Source: Serendipita indica DSM 11827
Taxonomy: Eukaryota > Basidiomycota > Agaricomycetes > Sebacinales > Serendipitaceae
NCBI GenBank assembly: GCA_910890315.1
Contig: CAJVGD010000006.1
Location: 434,001-498,000, forward strand
Reading direction: 5' to 3'
Length of the DNA: 64,000 nt
Both the position numbers and the translations under genes were made by a program. Below are positions 1 to 10,882 of the stretch, one piece after another. Positions within the stretch are counted from its first letter, which is position 1; every line of letters starts with the position of its first letter. The notes beneath the pieces are model-generated. The model did not search any database. It saw nothing but the letters and a program-made list of their open reading frames with translations, and was not told the DNA's origin.

Positions 1-1083
1 ATGCAGTGCTCATAATGATGGCCCTCATCTGGTCACGGTTATCAACAGTAGTCGTCCTGGATGCCTCGATTATTACTGTACAGGTTCTTGGATCATCTTA
101 GACCCAACCTCAGCATGTGCCCATTCACGACTACTCACGCAATGGAGAGGCATCGCCGCGGAGAGCAACCGTACGCTCTTGTAACGGATTCCTCTCAAGG
201 TTCGTTCCCTACCTTGCACGGTATGAATAAATCGAGCTTATTCAAGGAAGGGAGTTTGCTCTCGAACTTGCGCGGTTAGGGTTCAACGTGATCATCCACT
301 CGTTTAGTGAAGAGGAACTCGCACCTGCTCGCAACGAATTTGCATTCAAATATCCTCAAATCACTGTCAAGATGCTTGTACAGGATTCATCCGTCGTCGT
401 AGACTGGCTGAATCTTATCAAACATGTGGAGGGCTTGAATATCACGGTACTCATCAATAATGTAGGCGCATCCCCAACTCCTTTTAAACCATTCGACATC
501 ATCTCGGATGATGTGATTGAGAAATGCATCCGTGTCAACAGCATATTCCCAACACAATTCACACGAAATCTGCTACCAACGCTCATCGAACGTTCTCCTT
601 CCCTCATACTCGATATCTGCTCAGCATCGAATTGCGCGCGAAGTGGATTCATTACAGTGTACTGCGGCTCAAGGCGTATAGCCTCGTCTGGTCACAGGCC
701 CTTTATCACGAGCTCAAGCTCCTGAAGAGGGATGCAGAGTGCAAGGCAGTTATGACTGAGAATATTCAGACGTACGGTCATAATGTTCGAACGACCCTTG
801 TCACTCCAACGGCTGAAGTCTCGCCCGTTCAGCTTTATCTCGTGCTGATAGTCGCGGGCCAGTGTATGTTGGCTGGTGGAGACATGCAGTGCATGTGAGT
901 TTGCCTGTCATATCCTTCCTCACAATATCCCTGACCTGTCAGATTTTGCTGTTCAGGATTCTTGTCGTTATAATATCATTCTCTACGAACTCAGTAGCAG
1001 CTAGTATCGCGAGAGATATTTTGGTGCAACGAAAGGAAAAGAGCGATAAGACTGCAATGCGAATCAAAGATTTGCCAAAATGA
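1..1083 (+). pseudogene. broken short-chain dehydrogenase/reductase (3-ketoacyl-CoA reductase / 17-beta-HSD type), 5' end unclear
   Basis: The reading from about position 142 gives a Rossmann-type start (ALVTDSSQG, then after a putative intron REFALELARLGFNVIIHS) and an NNVGASPTPF segment like the NNAG motif of SDR enzymes of the very-long-chain 3-oxoacyl-CoA reductase group. Two things suggest decay. The glycine motif is shortened (TDSSQG-R instead of TGxxxGIG). Near position 671-675 the catalytic YxxxK region changes frame: one frame reads VYCGS and the next reads KAYSLVWSQALYHELK, as if one base were lost in the Lys codon. Further exons may run to a stop at 1081-1083. No signal or anchor segment at the start is clear. 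It could still be a live gene if the base is a sequencing error. Family call is fair; functional state is an inference. Confidence 0.5.
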
Positions 1084-1150
1084 CGTCTCGACGTTTCATC
1101 GGTGGCACGTATAGAAACCCGCCATATTACATATCTATCAATAGGTGGCG

Positions 1151-2791
1151 TTATTCCGACGGCATACTGTAGAATTCCTTGACATATCTGACTACTTCCT
1201 TTTCACCAGTGTTCTAAAGCTTCGTTAGCACCCCAAATCACAGAGATTGAGGACAATACCTTGCCAATATCGTCGCTAATTTTGACGCAGGGTATTTGGT
1301 TGATGGACGAAAGCTTTATGACCATATTAAGAGCTTTACTTGTACCCGTACCATTGGCCTTCGTGAAGTCATTAGAAAGGAAAGTACCGATACCGAACGA
1401 GCCTAGAGTCATATTAGCTATGTTCTTGTTATGAGGTGAACAATACTCACACTTGAGGCCGGCGGCATCGCAGGCTGCTTTGATCGCATTCGCCTTATCC
1501 ACGTTGAGCGAGTCGGAGAATACGATCGGCTTCTCGCTCGCATCGATTCCTAAGGAGTCGTAGAGTGCTTTGGCCTTGGCTACATACTCGACAGGGTCAC
1601 CGGAATCCTGTCGAAGTCTCCACCTCTTCACCATCTCTGGTACGTGTATAAACTCTCGGAAGAAAGCATCCGAGGAGAATGTATCGGTGAGGCAGATGAG
1701 TAGACCGCTCATTTCACTGGGAGGATAAACTTGCTCCCAGAGGGAGAGAGCTCTTATGTTTGCTCCCTCGTATCCATAGACCGCACCGGTCTACGAAATG
1801 AAATCAACGAGTGGAATATCGATCGAATACTCGACATACCGCCATGAACCATTCATGAGCGATCGTCCCGATGGGTGTAAGCCCATACTTGTGCGCCAAA
1901 TGTACCTAATGAAATGTGTTTTGTCATACTTTCGGTACAGTAGTGACATACGTTGCTAGTCCCAAGTAGCTTTCCACCCGTCTGAGCACCGTATCCATCT
2001 CTCTCAGCGTGGATAAGGCCTTGAACTACTTCGTCTTGAACTGCAAAGGAGCGCCTTCTCCTGGTGCCAAATTCGCTGAAAGTGGATCCTACCGAGAGCA
2101 GATCCTTGCCCTTTCGATACGCACGTTCTATTCACGTCGGAAGCTGGCGAGCAACAAGCAGATGAAGCTCACCAACTTGTTTCTCGTTGTTCCAGTCGGT
2201 GTCGACAACGCGGAAATACGTCTCACTGAGGAGAGCCATCAGAGGAATCTCCCACAATATCGTCTCTATCCAGGGGCCTTCGGCTGTCATCTCGACCTGT
2301 CCTCGATTTGCATCACCTTGCAATGGAGTGAATTTGATGACGACTTGCTCAGGCTTGTAGCGATATTGCTAAACGGCTCGTTATGTCAGATGCTGGATGG
2401 AAACCATCGGGTTGGCGCTTACTTCGAGATAGTCGAGATAATCACTTTTCAGATACGGACACTTGTTTGCAAGCCATATCCTCTCCTCCTTAGTCAAAGC
2501 GAGATCTTTCAGCTCTGTGTTTGGAATCGGACTAGTCAGTGATCTACAATTCCGGTGGAGGTGTGAACTGCGCACTAGCGACCGTATTTCGAAACTGTCC
2601 GACGCATTCCGCGGTGAAATACATGTTCTGGGATCTGTTTGTGAAGCGATATTTGGCTACCGCATCTGGAAACTGGCGTAGGACCGCTTGCTGCATCGTC
2701 AACTGGCAACTTGGCTCAATCAACGGCCAAGTAGGCGAAAACAAAGAACCTTGTATAGATCTGTATCTAGTATCGAGGTGATTTCTGCCAT
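1151..2791 (-). CDS. NPT1: nicotinate phosphoribosyltransferase
   Basis: Converts nicotinate and PRPP to nicotinate mononucleotide, the entry step of the Preiss-Handler NAD+ route. The start at 2791 gives MAEITSILDTDLYK; an intron (GTTCTT..CCAG) follows and the next exon reads LTMQQAVLRQFPDAVAKYRF, the classic N-terminus of the family. Later exons carry LALTKEERIWLANKCPYL, ETYFRVVDTDWN, the FGIGTFLSNDF loop and VKISDDIGK. The last exon is reached by splicing out a short intron after DDIGK and reads NTGEKEVVRYVKEFYS before a TAA at 1153-1151. Several 40-60 bp introns interrupt the gene. Length and motif order match yeast Npt1, so the assignment is strong; only the exact inner splice sites are uncertain. 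Confidence 0.93.
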
Positions 2792-3442
2792 CTTTGATTC
2801 CAAGGGTGTGGTGGTCGGAGTAGTGGTGTGGTGACCTCGGCAATGATTGAATAAATGGAGCCCAAATGCCACTGGCATATAGGAGGTGAATCCTCAACCT
2901 ACGCTATTGAACATGTCCAAATTTCGCCTGAAGAACCCAAAGGAATGCTCATGGAATTTCGTTTCACAACTTGAATTTGCCCGATGTAAGGGGGATAGAC
3001 GGGGCGTCTAAAATTCTGAAGCTGGCTCCACATAACATGGTCCTACACGATCTAGGACGTAAGTGGTGAGACCTTATGTGGATAATAGATGACACTACCG
3101 CCCTCAATCGACGTTCCACCAAAGGGATAAACCAGTCGAGATATAATCTGTGAATTATCGTCACATATTATGCAAGAGTGAGGAAGTGTTGTAACCGTCA
3201 ACAGTTCTCAGATGTCCGTCCGACGCGGCGCAGTACACGGGTAGTCGAGGTCCAGACTCGAGAAGTTTGGTTTAAAAAGAATCACTGATCATCGGTGCGC
3301 GCGCTACTTTATTTATATGTAATCAACGTAGAAGTACTTTGCAGTGGAGCGCGCGCATACGGATTTGACGCCTCTGAGACGATAAAGCCCAACCAATAAG
3401 ACTGACCACTGGTAGCACATTTGGTTCTCCTATACTGTCAAT
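2792..3442. other. intergenic region, divergent promoter of NPT1 and the first tandem SDR
   Basis: No reading frame here looks coding. The stretch separates two divergent starts (2791 on minus, 3443 on plus). An AT-rich TTTATTTATATG element at about 3309-3320 may be a TATA-like site for the SDR gene; this is a guess from base composition. Confidence 0.4.
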
Positions 3443-4556
3443 ATGTTTACCCCCGACGATGTCCCAGATCTTAGTGGTCGTGTGGCGATAGTCACTGGGT
3501 AAAGTGCCTCCTTGAATCGTCGCAGAATCGCACTGATGCCTGCAAACAGTGGGAACCGCTCTATTGGTCTCGAGACGGTTTATATGCTACTCAGGAAGAA
3601 CTGTAATGTATGGATAGCAGGTCGCTCGCAATCGGGCTTCGATGAGGCGAAGAAAATCCTGGAAACACGACAAGATATCAACAAGGAAATGCTCGAGCGA
3701 TTGCATTTCCAGAAACTCGACCTCAGCGGGATGAAGAATGCTCAGCTCTCTGCACAGGAATTTGCGAGGAACAACCCATCCAGACTTGACATCGTCATTG
3801 GAAATGCAGGAATATCCATGCAACGTTCAGACGAGCTCTCATCTGATGGCTACGAACTGACGATGCAAACTAACCACTTCGGACACTTCAGTTTCATCAT
3901 CACCCTCTTGCCGCTGTTGACCAAGACAGCCAAAGAGCATGGGGATGTACGTGTGGTTATGACAACTAGCGACGCCTATGCATACGCCACCAACGGAATT
4001 GACTTTGAGTCTCTGACAAGACCTACTATGCAGACAGGCATGCGTGCGTTGACGGACCAGTTTGCCCGCTACGGAGCGTCGAAGTTAGCAAACATGCTCT
4101 TTGCTCGAGAGCTCGACAGAGGATGGGCAACTCCGTTGAGAAAGCAAGGAGCTATGGCATATGTTGATTGTGCTCACCCTGGTGAGTCCATTATTTGCTT
4201 GCCGTCTTGAACTCAAATGATCCCCAGGCGCCATCTTGAATACGGGACTCGGTAGCAGTGGATCGGGTGGGCAATTACCTGGCGTTATAAATCTCGCACT
4301 TCGTGTGTCAGGAAAATTTGCCGGATTCTCGGCTCTCGAGGGTGCAATGACTCAAGTTTGGGTGGCCACCACCCCAGACCTCAAGGATAAGGATCACGGA
4401 AAGTATTATGTTCCAGTGACCAATTGGCGTGGTCGATATGTTTCATCGGAAGAGAAGGCCCCTGACACGAAATGGGCTACCGACGATGAGCTTGCAGCCA
4501 AGTTATGGAAGTACAGCGAGGATGCGCTTGTCAAGGCCGGAGGGCAGAGCACTTGA
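3443..4556 (+). CDS. short-chain dehydrogenase/reductase, tandem copy 1 (retinol dehydrogenase / WWOX-like)
   Basis: NAD(P)H-dependent oxidoreductase of the SDR family; substrate unknown. Three exons (3443-3498, 3550-4181, 4228-4556) give 338 residues starting MFTPDDVPDLSGRVAIVTG. The cofactor motif TGGNRSIG is formed across the first intron. NAG follows in IVIGNAGISM, and the catalytic YGASKLANM motif lies near residue 210. There is no signal peptide or clear membrane segment. Exon lengths (56, 632 and 329 bp) are exactly those of the next gene downstream, and the two proteins start with nearly the same residues, so the pair is a tandem duplicate. The family is typical of fungal oxidoreductases named after retinol dehydrogenases or WW-domain oxidoreductase without a proven substrate. 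Confidence 0.9.
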
Positions 4557-5273
4557 ATACTCGTTGATATTCTGATAGTCACCCTGTATGCGTACCGTAT
4601 GAATGATTTCAAGTGCAATCCGTGATATCGAATTCTCCTTACCTCTTGGGCTATAACTAACCTATTTGCAACGAAATAGCACCTTTCATCGATGATGAAA
4701 TCAATAAACGTGGATCTAAACTATTTTGTGACAATATACAAGCTCATGTGGTAGTACTCAGCTTCCTACTTCAATTCATAGGTTTAATGTGAAGGTGCAC
4801 TTCGGCGCTTTCCTGCGCTCAGTGTCATCTATTATGTGGATACGTTTTTATCTATACCTGGGGGATTCCCAGGTGACGCTATGTATAGGCCTATCGCGTC
4901 CACGCCTCTGGTGTATCACGGCGAGATGACAGGGATGGACGTCCTCAGTCCCCCTAGGCATGCCGACCAGAGATCGTTTCTCTATATCTAATATAAATGG
5001 GATTATCATCTCCTTCCGGCGCGGTACTCGATAGGAATGAGTCAATATAAAATTGGAAGGAGTGAGCGCGTTCGAAATACAGTTCTGAGCAAAGATAAGA
5101 CCCGATTAGGAATGATAGGGTGTCGATAGTGGCTGCTGGAGTAGTGATAACGGTGCGCGCGTCTCCGAGAGCTGACCGGTCATCGAAATACAAACGGGGT
5201 CTTCCCGGCCTTCCCGGTTGAAAAGCTCGCGACCCACACGGTTGCATCTTGGACTTCCCCAGCACTCGCAAAT
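4557..5273. other. intergenic region between the tandem SDR genes
   Basis: Only short, poorly supported frames on either strand. It holds the 3' end of copy 1 and the promoter of copy 2. I see no repeat, RNA gene or mobile element. Confidence 0.4.
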
Positions 5274-6394
5274 ATGTTTACTCCTGATGATGTTCCAGAT
5301 CTCAGTCACCGTGTAGCAATTGTGACTGGGTAGCGTCATGCGCGAATCATCTGACAGCCCGACTGACTGACGTCTCCACAGCGGAAACCGCTCTATTGGT
5401 CTCGAAACGACCTATATGCTACTGAGAAAGAACTGCAACGTGTGGATAGCAAGCCGCTCGCAATCGGGATTCGAGGAAGCGAAGCAGACACTGTCAAAGC
5501 GCAATGATATCGACGACGAAATGCTCCAACGTCTGCATTTCCACAGTCTTGACCTCGGCGAGATGAAGAAAGCCCAGCTTTCGGGGCAAAATTTTGTCAA
5601 GAATAACCCATCCAGACTCGATATTGTCATTGCCAACGCTGGGGTCTCCCTCCAACGCCCCGATGAGCTTGGGCCAGATGGCTACGAGCTGACGATGCAG
5701 ACAAATCACCTGGGCCACTTTAGCTTCATCACGAGCCTCTTGCCCCTCTTGGAGAAGACGGCTAGAGAGCATGGGGAAGCACGCGTCGTAATCACGTCCA
5801 GCGACGCTCACGCATTTGCAAAGGAGGGAATTGACTTTGACTCTTTGACAAAGAGCAAGCCACATCTTGGTATCCGCGGTCTGTCGGATGCATTCGCCCG
5901 TTATGGAGCATCCAAGCTTGCGAATATGCTCTTCGCTCGAGAGCTCGATAAGAGATGGGCAGCGCCACTGAGAAAGCAAGGAGTTATGGTTTCTGCCGAC
6001 TGTGTCCATCCGGGTACGTACAATGCCGTTTGGCGCTAGCCACCCTGTTGCTCAAGATGCGATAGGCACAATCCTCAATACTGGCCTGGGTGGAACTGGG
6101 TCGGAATGGGGAATACCAAGCTTCATCGGCACCATCACTCGTGCCTCGGCCATGTTTATAGGATTCTCGTCTCTTGAGGGTGCAATGACTCAAGTGTGGG
6201 TGGCCACCACTCCTGACCTCGAGAACGAAGATCATGGCAAGTACTTTGTCCCTGTGACCAACTGGCGTGGTCGGTACATGGCATCAAAAGAGAGCCCACC
6301 CGACTCCAAATGGGGCAGCGACGACGAACTCGCAGCCAAATTGTGGGAGTTCAGCGAGGATGCACTTGTCAAGGCCGGAGGACAACGTATCTAG
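5274..6394 (+). CDS. short-chain dehydrogenase/reductase, tandem copy 2
   Basis: Paralog of the preceding SDR. Exons 5274-5329, 5382-6013 and 6066-6394 give 338 residues, the same total and the same three exon lengths as copy 1. It begins MFTPDDVPDLSHRVAIVTG; the cofactor motif is completed after the first intron (SGNRSIGLETTYML). Other motifs are IVIANAGVSL and YGASKLANMLFAREL, with the catalytic Tyr and Lys intact. The last exon ends KAGGQRI. Introns differ in sequence between the copies, so the duplication is not very recent. Substrate unknown; a separate substrate or expression pattern for each copy is only an inference. Confidence 0.9.
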
Positions 6395-6473
6395 GCCGCC
6401 ATGGCTCACAAAGTTTCAGAGAAAGTCTCGTAATCTCGAGCATTTCATGTATATACGCCATCTGAACATACTG

Positions 6474-8691
6474 CTATCTGCGTTTACCCCCTTTGGCCCC
6501 TTGACGCGAACTCCCTGCTCCACCCGATGCGGATGCATGACCCGTGTCCTTGATATGATTGAATAGCTTTGTACGTGAATCGAACTCTTCGTCGCAGACG
6601 TTGCACTTCTGGCGGATAGAATTCAGAACAGCCTTTCAAATTGGACACTACGAACCTGTATTATAGCCTTCACAGACTGTTGTTGCGAGTTCTTCGCCGC
6701 CTCTTTTGCTCGCCGTTTCTCTCGTTTCGAGAGACTCGGTGCTGGTCCTTCTTCCTCATTCTCTCCCAATGGTGCTTGATTGGCACCATTTTCTAGCAAA
6801 GCTGTGTCGCCTTCCGGCATTGAATCAGCATTTGGGGCTGGAGTCGAGGCATGTCCGCCTGTCAAAGGTGTTGCTGCTCCACTGGCAATTGCCGAATCTC
6901 CTCTCCTCTTCTTCTTCCCCTGTTTCTTTGCTCTTGTTCCCGTCTCCTCATCGTCCGAGAGAGTGGTCATCCGTGCGTTTAGAGCGTCTTCTCGCTGCTT
7001 GGCACGTAATTCCGCTTTCGACATTCGGATCGGGGTTGCCGTCTTATTCGACTCTTTCTGCTGCTTCTTTTTCTTCTTTGGCTGTTTCTCCAATGCATCA
7101 TCGTCGGACTGAGGTGGCGGTGTGGCGGAAGCCCTCTCTTCGTCTTGCGCTCCATCATCGTCGACGCTTGCGGGAATTTGCGCATCCATATTTATCTCCT
7201 CAACCCTTTCATCTCCCGAAACACTTCCAACGTCGTCCTCATTTGGATCGAGGGACAGCTCCCGATGCTCCTTGAGCATTTGTCGTTGCAGTCTGTCCAC
7301 TATCAGAGATAGAAACGAAGATGGGGTGACACGTACCTTTCAACTTCCTTTAAATGTTTCTTGCTGCGCTCGTGGCTCGTCCATGCCGCCTCGCTGCGAA
7401 ACGCCTTGCCGCAAGCAACGCACTCCCATTCCTCTCCTTCTTCATCTTCCAAATGTGCTGCGTTGAACCCATCGTCGGGTAGCGTAACCTTTTGCCAATC
7501 CTGCTCGACGAATGCCGCTATAGGCGTAGAGCTTCCCTTGGTTTGGGTCGGAGCGGATGTCGCTTTCATCGTAGATGCGGCGGCTTGGCTTGCGACAAAG
7601 TCTTTATACCTCTTGTCACGCTTTCGCACAAAGCGTACTAGATCCTGACACTTTGGTGAGTCTTCGGCACAGCAGCTATGGTTATACACATACTCGTACG
7701 GCATCATTATACTCCTTCTTTGCGTCTTCGCGCGCCTTTTTGTTATCTTTTTCCATAAGTCTATACAAATCAAGAGTAAGAATGTAGGAATTGGGAATAG
7801 AATTCATTCATACCGCCGAACTCTTCGCTCTGGTGCTTCACTGAGGTTCCACGAGTCCATCCATGAAAATTCCTTCTCAGTCGAGAAGGAGAGCCACGCA
7901 TTGTAAAACCGACGGGCGGCTCGATGGTCATCCTTGTCCGCAGCGACCCAAGGCCATGTCGAGTCGCCAAACTCGGGCCAATCATCGACGCCATCAGAGT
8001 GTTGAGCCTCTTCCAGCGCCAACCTTCGGAATAAATTGCGATAGATGCCGTAGAAACCCTACTGACTCGTTCAGTCGCCCATCGCGTCAAGGTAGAAGTA
8101 CATACGGTTTCTGAATCGTCCATAGACTTCCATAGGGACGGATTCATTAGCTTTTCAATGTTTCGTGCCGTCAGCCCTGGGTCATTCGGACGCCGTTTGG
8201 TTTTCAGCCCGGACCCTTTGACAATATCCTCGAATATCTGCGCTTCATCTGCTTCGGGTGCAAGAGAGTACCGATGATTATCGTACCAGGCTCGTTCCTA
8301 ACGATGTATAAGCAGCCTTCACGGGAATGGATCAGGGCAGACCTGTTCGTCGATCAAGACCTAACAAGCAAAGATGAAATCGTCAATGTCCAATCATTCA
8401 TCTCCAAAACCACCCACCTCATACGCCTGTTGCATGGTGGCGAATTTGGCAGTGGCCTCTTCAATGTTCCCCGGGTTTTTGTCCGGATGATGAACAAGTG
8501 CTAGCTTTCTGAACGCTCTCTACTATCTCCAGTCAGAATCGGCTCCTGCACTGCACTTGAAATCTTTAAACGCTCACTTTAATCTCATCCGAGGTGGCAG
8601 ACTCTTCTACGCCCAATATCTCATAGTAATCTGGAACTTTTGCTTCTTGTTTTACTTGTTGAGCACCGGGCTTCGACCCTCCAGCACCCAT
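6474..8691 (-). CDS. JJJ1: J-domain co-chaperone with two C2H2 fingers, JJJ1/DNAJC21 type
   Basis: Type III J protein that in yeast works with Hsp70 in the last cytoplasmic step of 60S ribosome maturation (release of Arx1). The start at 8691 reads [15 protein letters not shown], then [20 protein letters not shown]. The HPD tripeptide is in [13 protein letters not shown]. The middle exon holds [18 protein letters not shown] and [14 protein letters not shown], both typical of the family. The first C2H2 finger is [20 protein letters not shown]; an acidic and Lys-rich stretch follows, and a second C2H2 finger ([17 protein letters not shown]) sits near the C-terminus, ending at the TAG at 6476-6474. 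Domain order and two fingers match DNAJC21 homologs. Divergent from TIM13, only 50 bp away. Confidence 0.93.
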
Positions 8692-8741
8692 TTTGAGGAA
8701 TGGGTTTGATGGTAAGCGTCAAACTTCTTTGGCAGCAAACT
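8692..8741. promoter_or_regulatory. 50-bp bidirectional promoter / 5' leader region, JJJ1-TIM13
   Basis: Only 50 bp separate the ATG of JJJ1 (minus) from the ATG of TIM13 (plus). Both start codons are well supported by protein similarity, so transcription of at least one gene must begin inside the other or from within this short gap. Either overlapping 5' ends or very short leaders follow from this spacing. Confidence 0.6.
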
Positions 8742-9226
8742 ATGTCGTCGCTTTTTGGCCGTGTAGCCCCGCAACCTCAACAGCAGCAGACAGGTACTTT
8801 GGGACGACTTGTTAAAGCTTGAACCTGATTGCTCACGCGCGTAAAGATGCTCAAAAGAAGGAGGCTGTCATGAACAGCGTCCGCCAGGAAGTTGCGGCAG
8901 CAAATGCAAAGGAACTGGTCGATAACATGACTGAAAAATGCTACGCAAAGTGTGTGACAAAGCCTGGGACGTCTTTGACGAGCTCTGAAGAGGTTTGTGG
9001 GTCACCGGATTTCGACAACGCTCACGACTCACACAACACGACCTATTTAGACCTGCGTTGGACGATGCATGGAGTTATATCTCCAAGCATGTGCGTATTT
9101 CCCTTGAGGACGTGGTTTTAACATGGCTAAACGTGCTTGACAGTTACTGCAGTCACGACGACCTACAGGACACGATTAGGAAAGGAAAGATTAGCAGAGC
9201 TACATGGCGAATCTTCTTCTTCCTGA
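8742..9226 (+). CDS. TIM13: mitochondrial small Tim chaperone Tim13
   Basis: Subunit of the Tim8-Tim13 complex that guides membrane proteins through the mitochondrial intermembrane space. It is too split to see as one frame. Joined exons read MSSLFGRVAPQPQQQQT, then DAQKKEAVMNSVRQEVAAAN, then KELVDNMTEKCYAKCVTKPG. The twin CX3C motif is CYAKC and CVGRC; the second is formed only after removing the intron that begins GTTTGTGGG. The last exon, after an intron GTGCGT..ACAG, gives FTAVTTTYRTRLGKERLAEL and stops at TGA 9224-9226. Size (about 100 residues) and Cys spacing match Tim13 better than Tim8. Confidence 0.88.
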
Positions 9227-9484
9227 TTCTACCTTGCCAATGTTGGGAGCTGCACATTCGGCTTGATAAACTTAGCCTACGATATAACGAGCTAATGCAT
9301 ACTTTCACTTCTTCTACAAGATTACTTCAGGTCACTGTTAGTTTACTTACGCAAAAGCCTACGACTGCAAGGGAATTGAAATAGTGCTCATTTTTATAGT
9401 GGATCGCTGAGCGAATTCCCAGAGTTTCTATAGATGTTGGTATGCTAACAGTAGCTAGCGCTCTTTGACCCTGCCTCACCTCAG

Positions 9485-10689
9485 ATGGCCGCAACGTTCG
9501 AAGCCAATGGCATCAAACTGCAGCAAGCATCCGGCGACGACGATCCAAGCGATGTTCTCCTCACCGGCTTTGTCTTTCCAGATCAACCACAACATACAAT
9601 CCCAGCCCTCGTTCTCAAGTCGACAAAGGATCGCATCCAACAACTAAGCGCGACGGTATCTGCACCTCTCCACGACCTCGAAAATCCGTTCAAGATTACG
9701 ACTTCAGACACAGCCGGACAAGGGCTCTTGGCCACGGTTGATATCCAGCCAGGACGCCTGATACTCTCCGAACGACCCTTATTCGTGACTCGTTCTGTAC
9801 GTCTATCATAAATACTTGTCGTTCTCTAAACAAGCGGTAGGAACTCCCCGCTAGCAGCTCGCAAATCGAAACCTACCTCCAAGTCCTCTTTGCACGCCTG
9901 CCCCAGGTGCAGCAAGCAATCTTTTCCAAGCTCGAAAACTGCAAATCCCCACTCGAATGCGGTCCACTCCTCGGTCGACTGCGCACCAATGGGTTCACAT
10001 TTAACCCATACCCGGGCGCACCCCCTCATGCAGGCGTATTCGCGACACTATCGCGTTGCAACCACAGCTGTGGACCCAACGCATTCGCTCACTTCAATCA
10101 CCAGACCTGGGCGATTGAACTACGTGCGAGCCGTGCCATCAAGGCTGGGGAAGAGATTGTCATCTCTTACGTCGACGTCCTCGACCCTTGTTTGAAACGA
10201 CGAGCGCAGTTGGCTGCAAACTATGAGTTTACCTGCAAGTGTAAATGGTGCACGTTCCCAAAGAGTAAAAAGGTGGAAAGCGACGCTCGGCGAACAGAGA
10301 TTGCAAGTTGGCCAGAGACCAAGCTTGTACAGGTGCTACAGAGTGGCTCCACATCGGTACAGTCACTCTTTGGGGAAACAAGCTCACAGGCAGGCGCGGT
10401 CAACCCGTCCGCGCTGATCATGCCGACAATCTCGAAGATTGTGACCATTTCGCGAGAAGGGTTGGAGCCGTTCTCGTTACCTCATACACTTGCCTTGTCC
10501 AAGGTCTACGCTCAACTTGGAGATGAGAAGAATTATCAGAAATGGCGGATGTCGTCCAGAGACCTAAGTCTGGCGCTGTGTGGTGAGTCTGAAGAGACGG
10601 CAACGGCGAGCCAACAGCTAGACGATCCAGTCAACACGGTTTCAGGCTGGGGAAGTTACGTAGAGGCCCAGGGAATAAGCGGCGCTTGA
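9485..10689 (+). CDS. SET-domain protein (SMYD/SET5-like methyltransferase fold)
   Basis: Two exons separated by an intron starting GTACGTCTATC at about 9796. The SET domain starts near GQGLLATVDIQPGRLILSE, continues with the NHSCGPNAFAHF core motif and ISYVD, and ends with a Cys cluster FTCKCKWC typical of post-SET zinc binding. The residues expected for S-adenosylmethionine binding (NHSC) and the active-site Tyr in ISY are present. No MYND finger is visible, unlike most SMYD proteins. A C-terminal helical stretch of about 120 residues (LPHTLALSKVYAQLGDEKNY) resembles the TPR-like tail of fungal SET proteins. Substrate unknown: histone or non-histone protein. Confidence 0.85.
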
Positions 10690-10882
10690 GTTACTCTGTG
10701 TGAGGTGCGGGTTAGAAGTGAGTCCATTCAATTAGCAGGTTTTTTGAACAAAGAATATGGAAAATCTGAGCCATCTGCAGGCAGCAGTTGCGAGGAAAGC
10801 TCAGCGTCTAGAATAAAAGATCCAATATAACACCCAATTCCATATAGACCGCGTCTAGACCAAACGTCCTCGTGCTGGTCAG

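Noticed and set aside
5494-6009. 171-codon minus-strand frame
   Set aside because: It is antisense to the main exon of the second SDR and carries no domain; it follows from the base composition of the coding strand.
6706-7275. 189-codon plus-strand frame
   Set aside because: Antisense to the acidic/Lys-rich part of JJJ1; low-complexity Leu/Ser translation.
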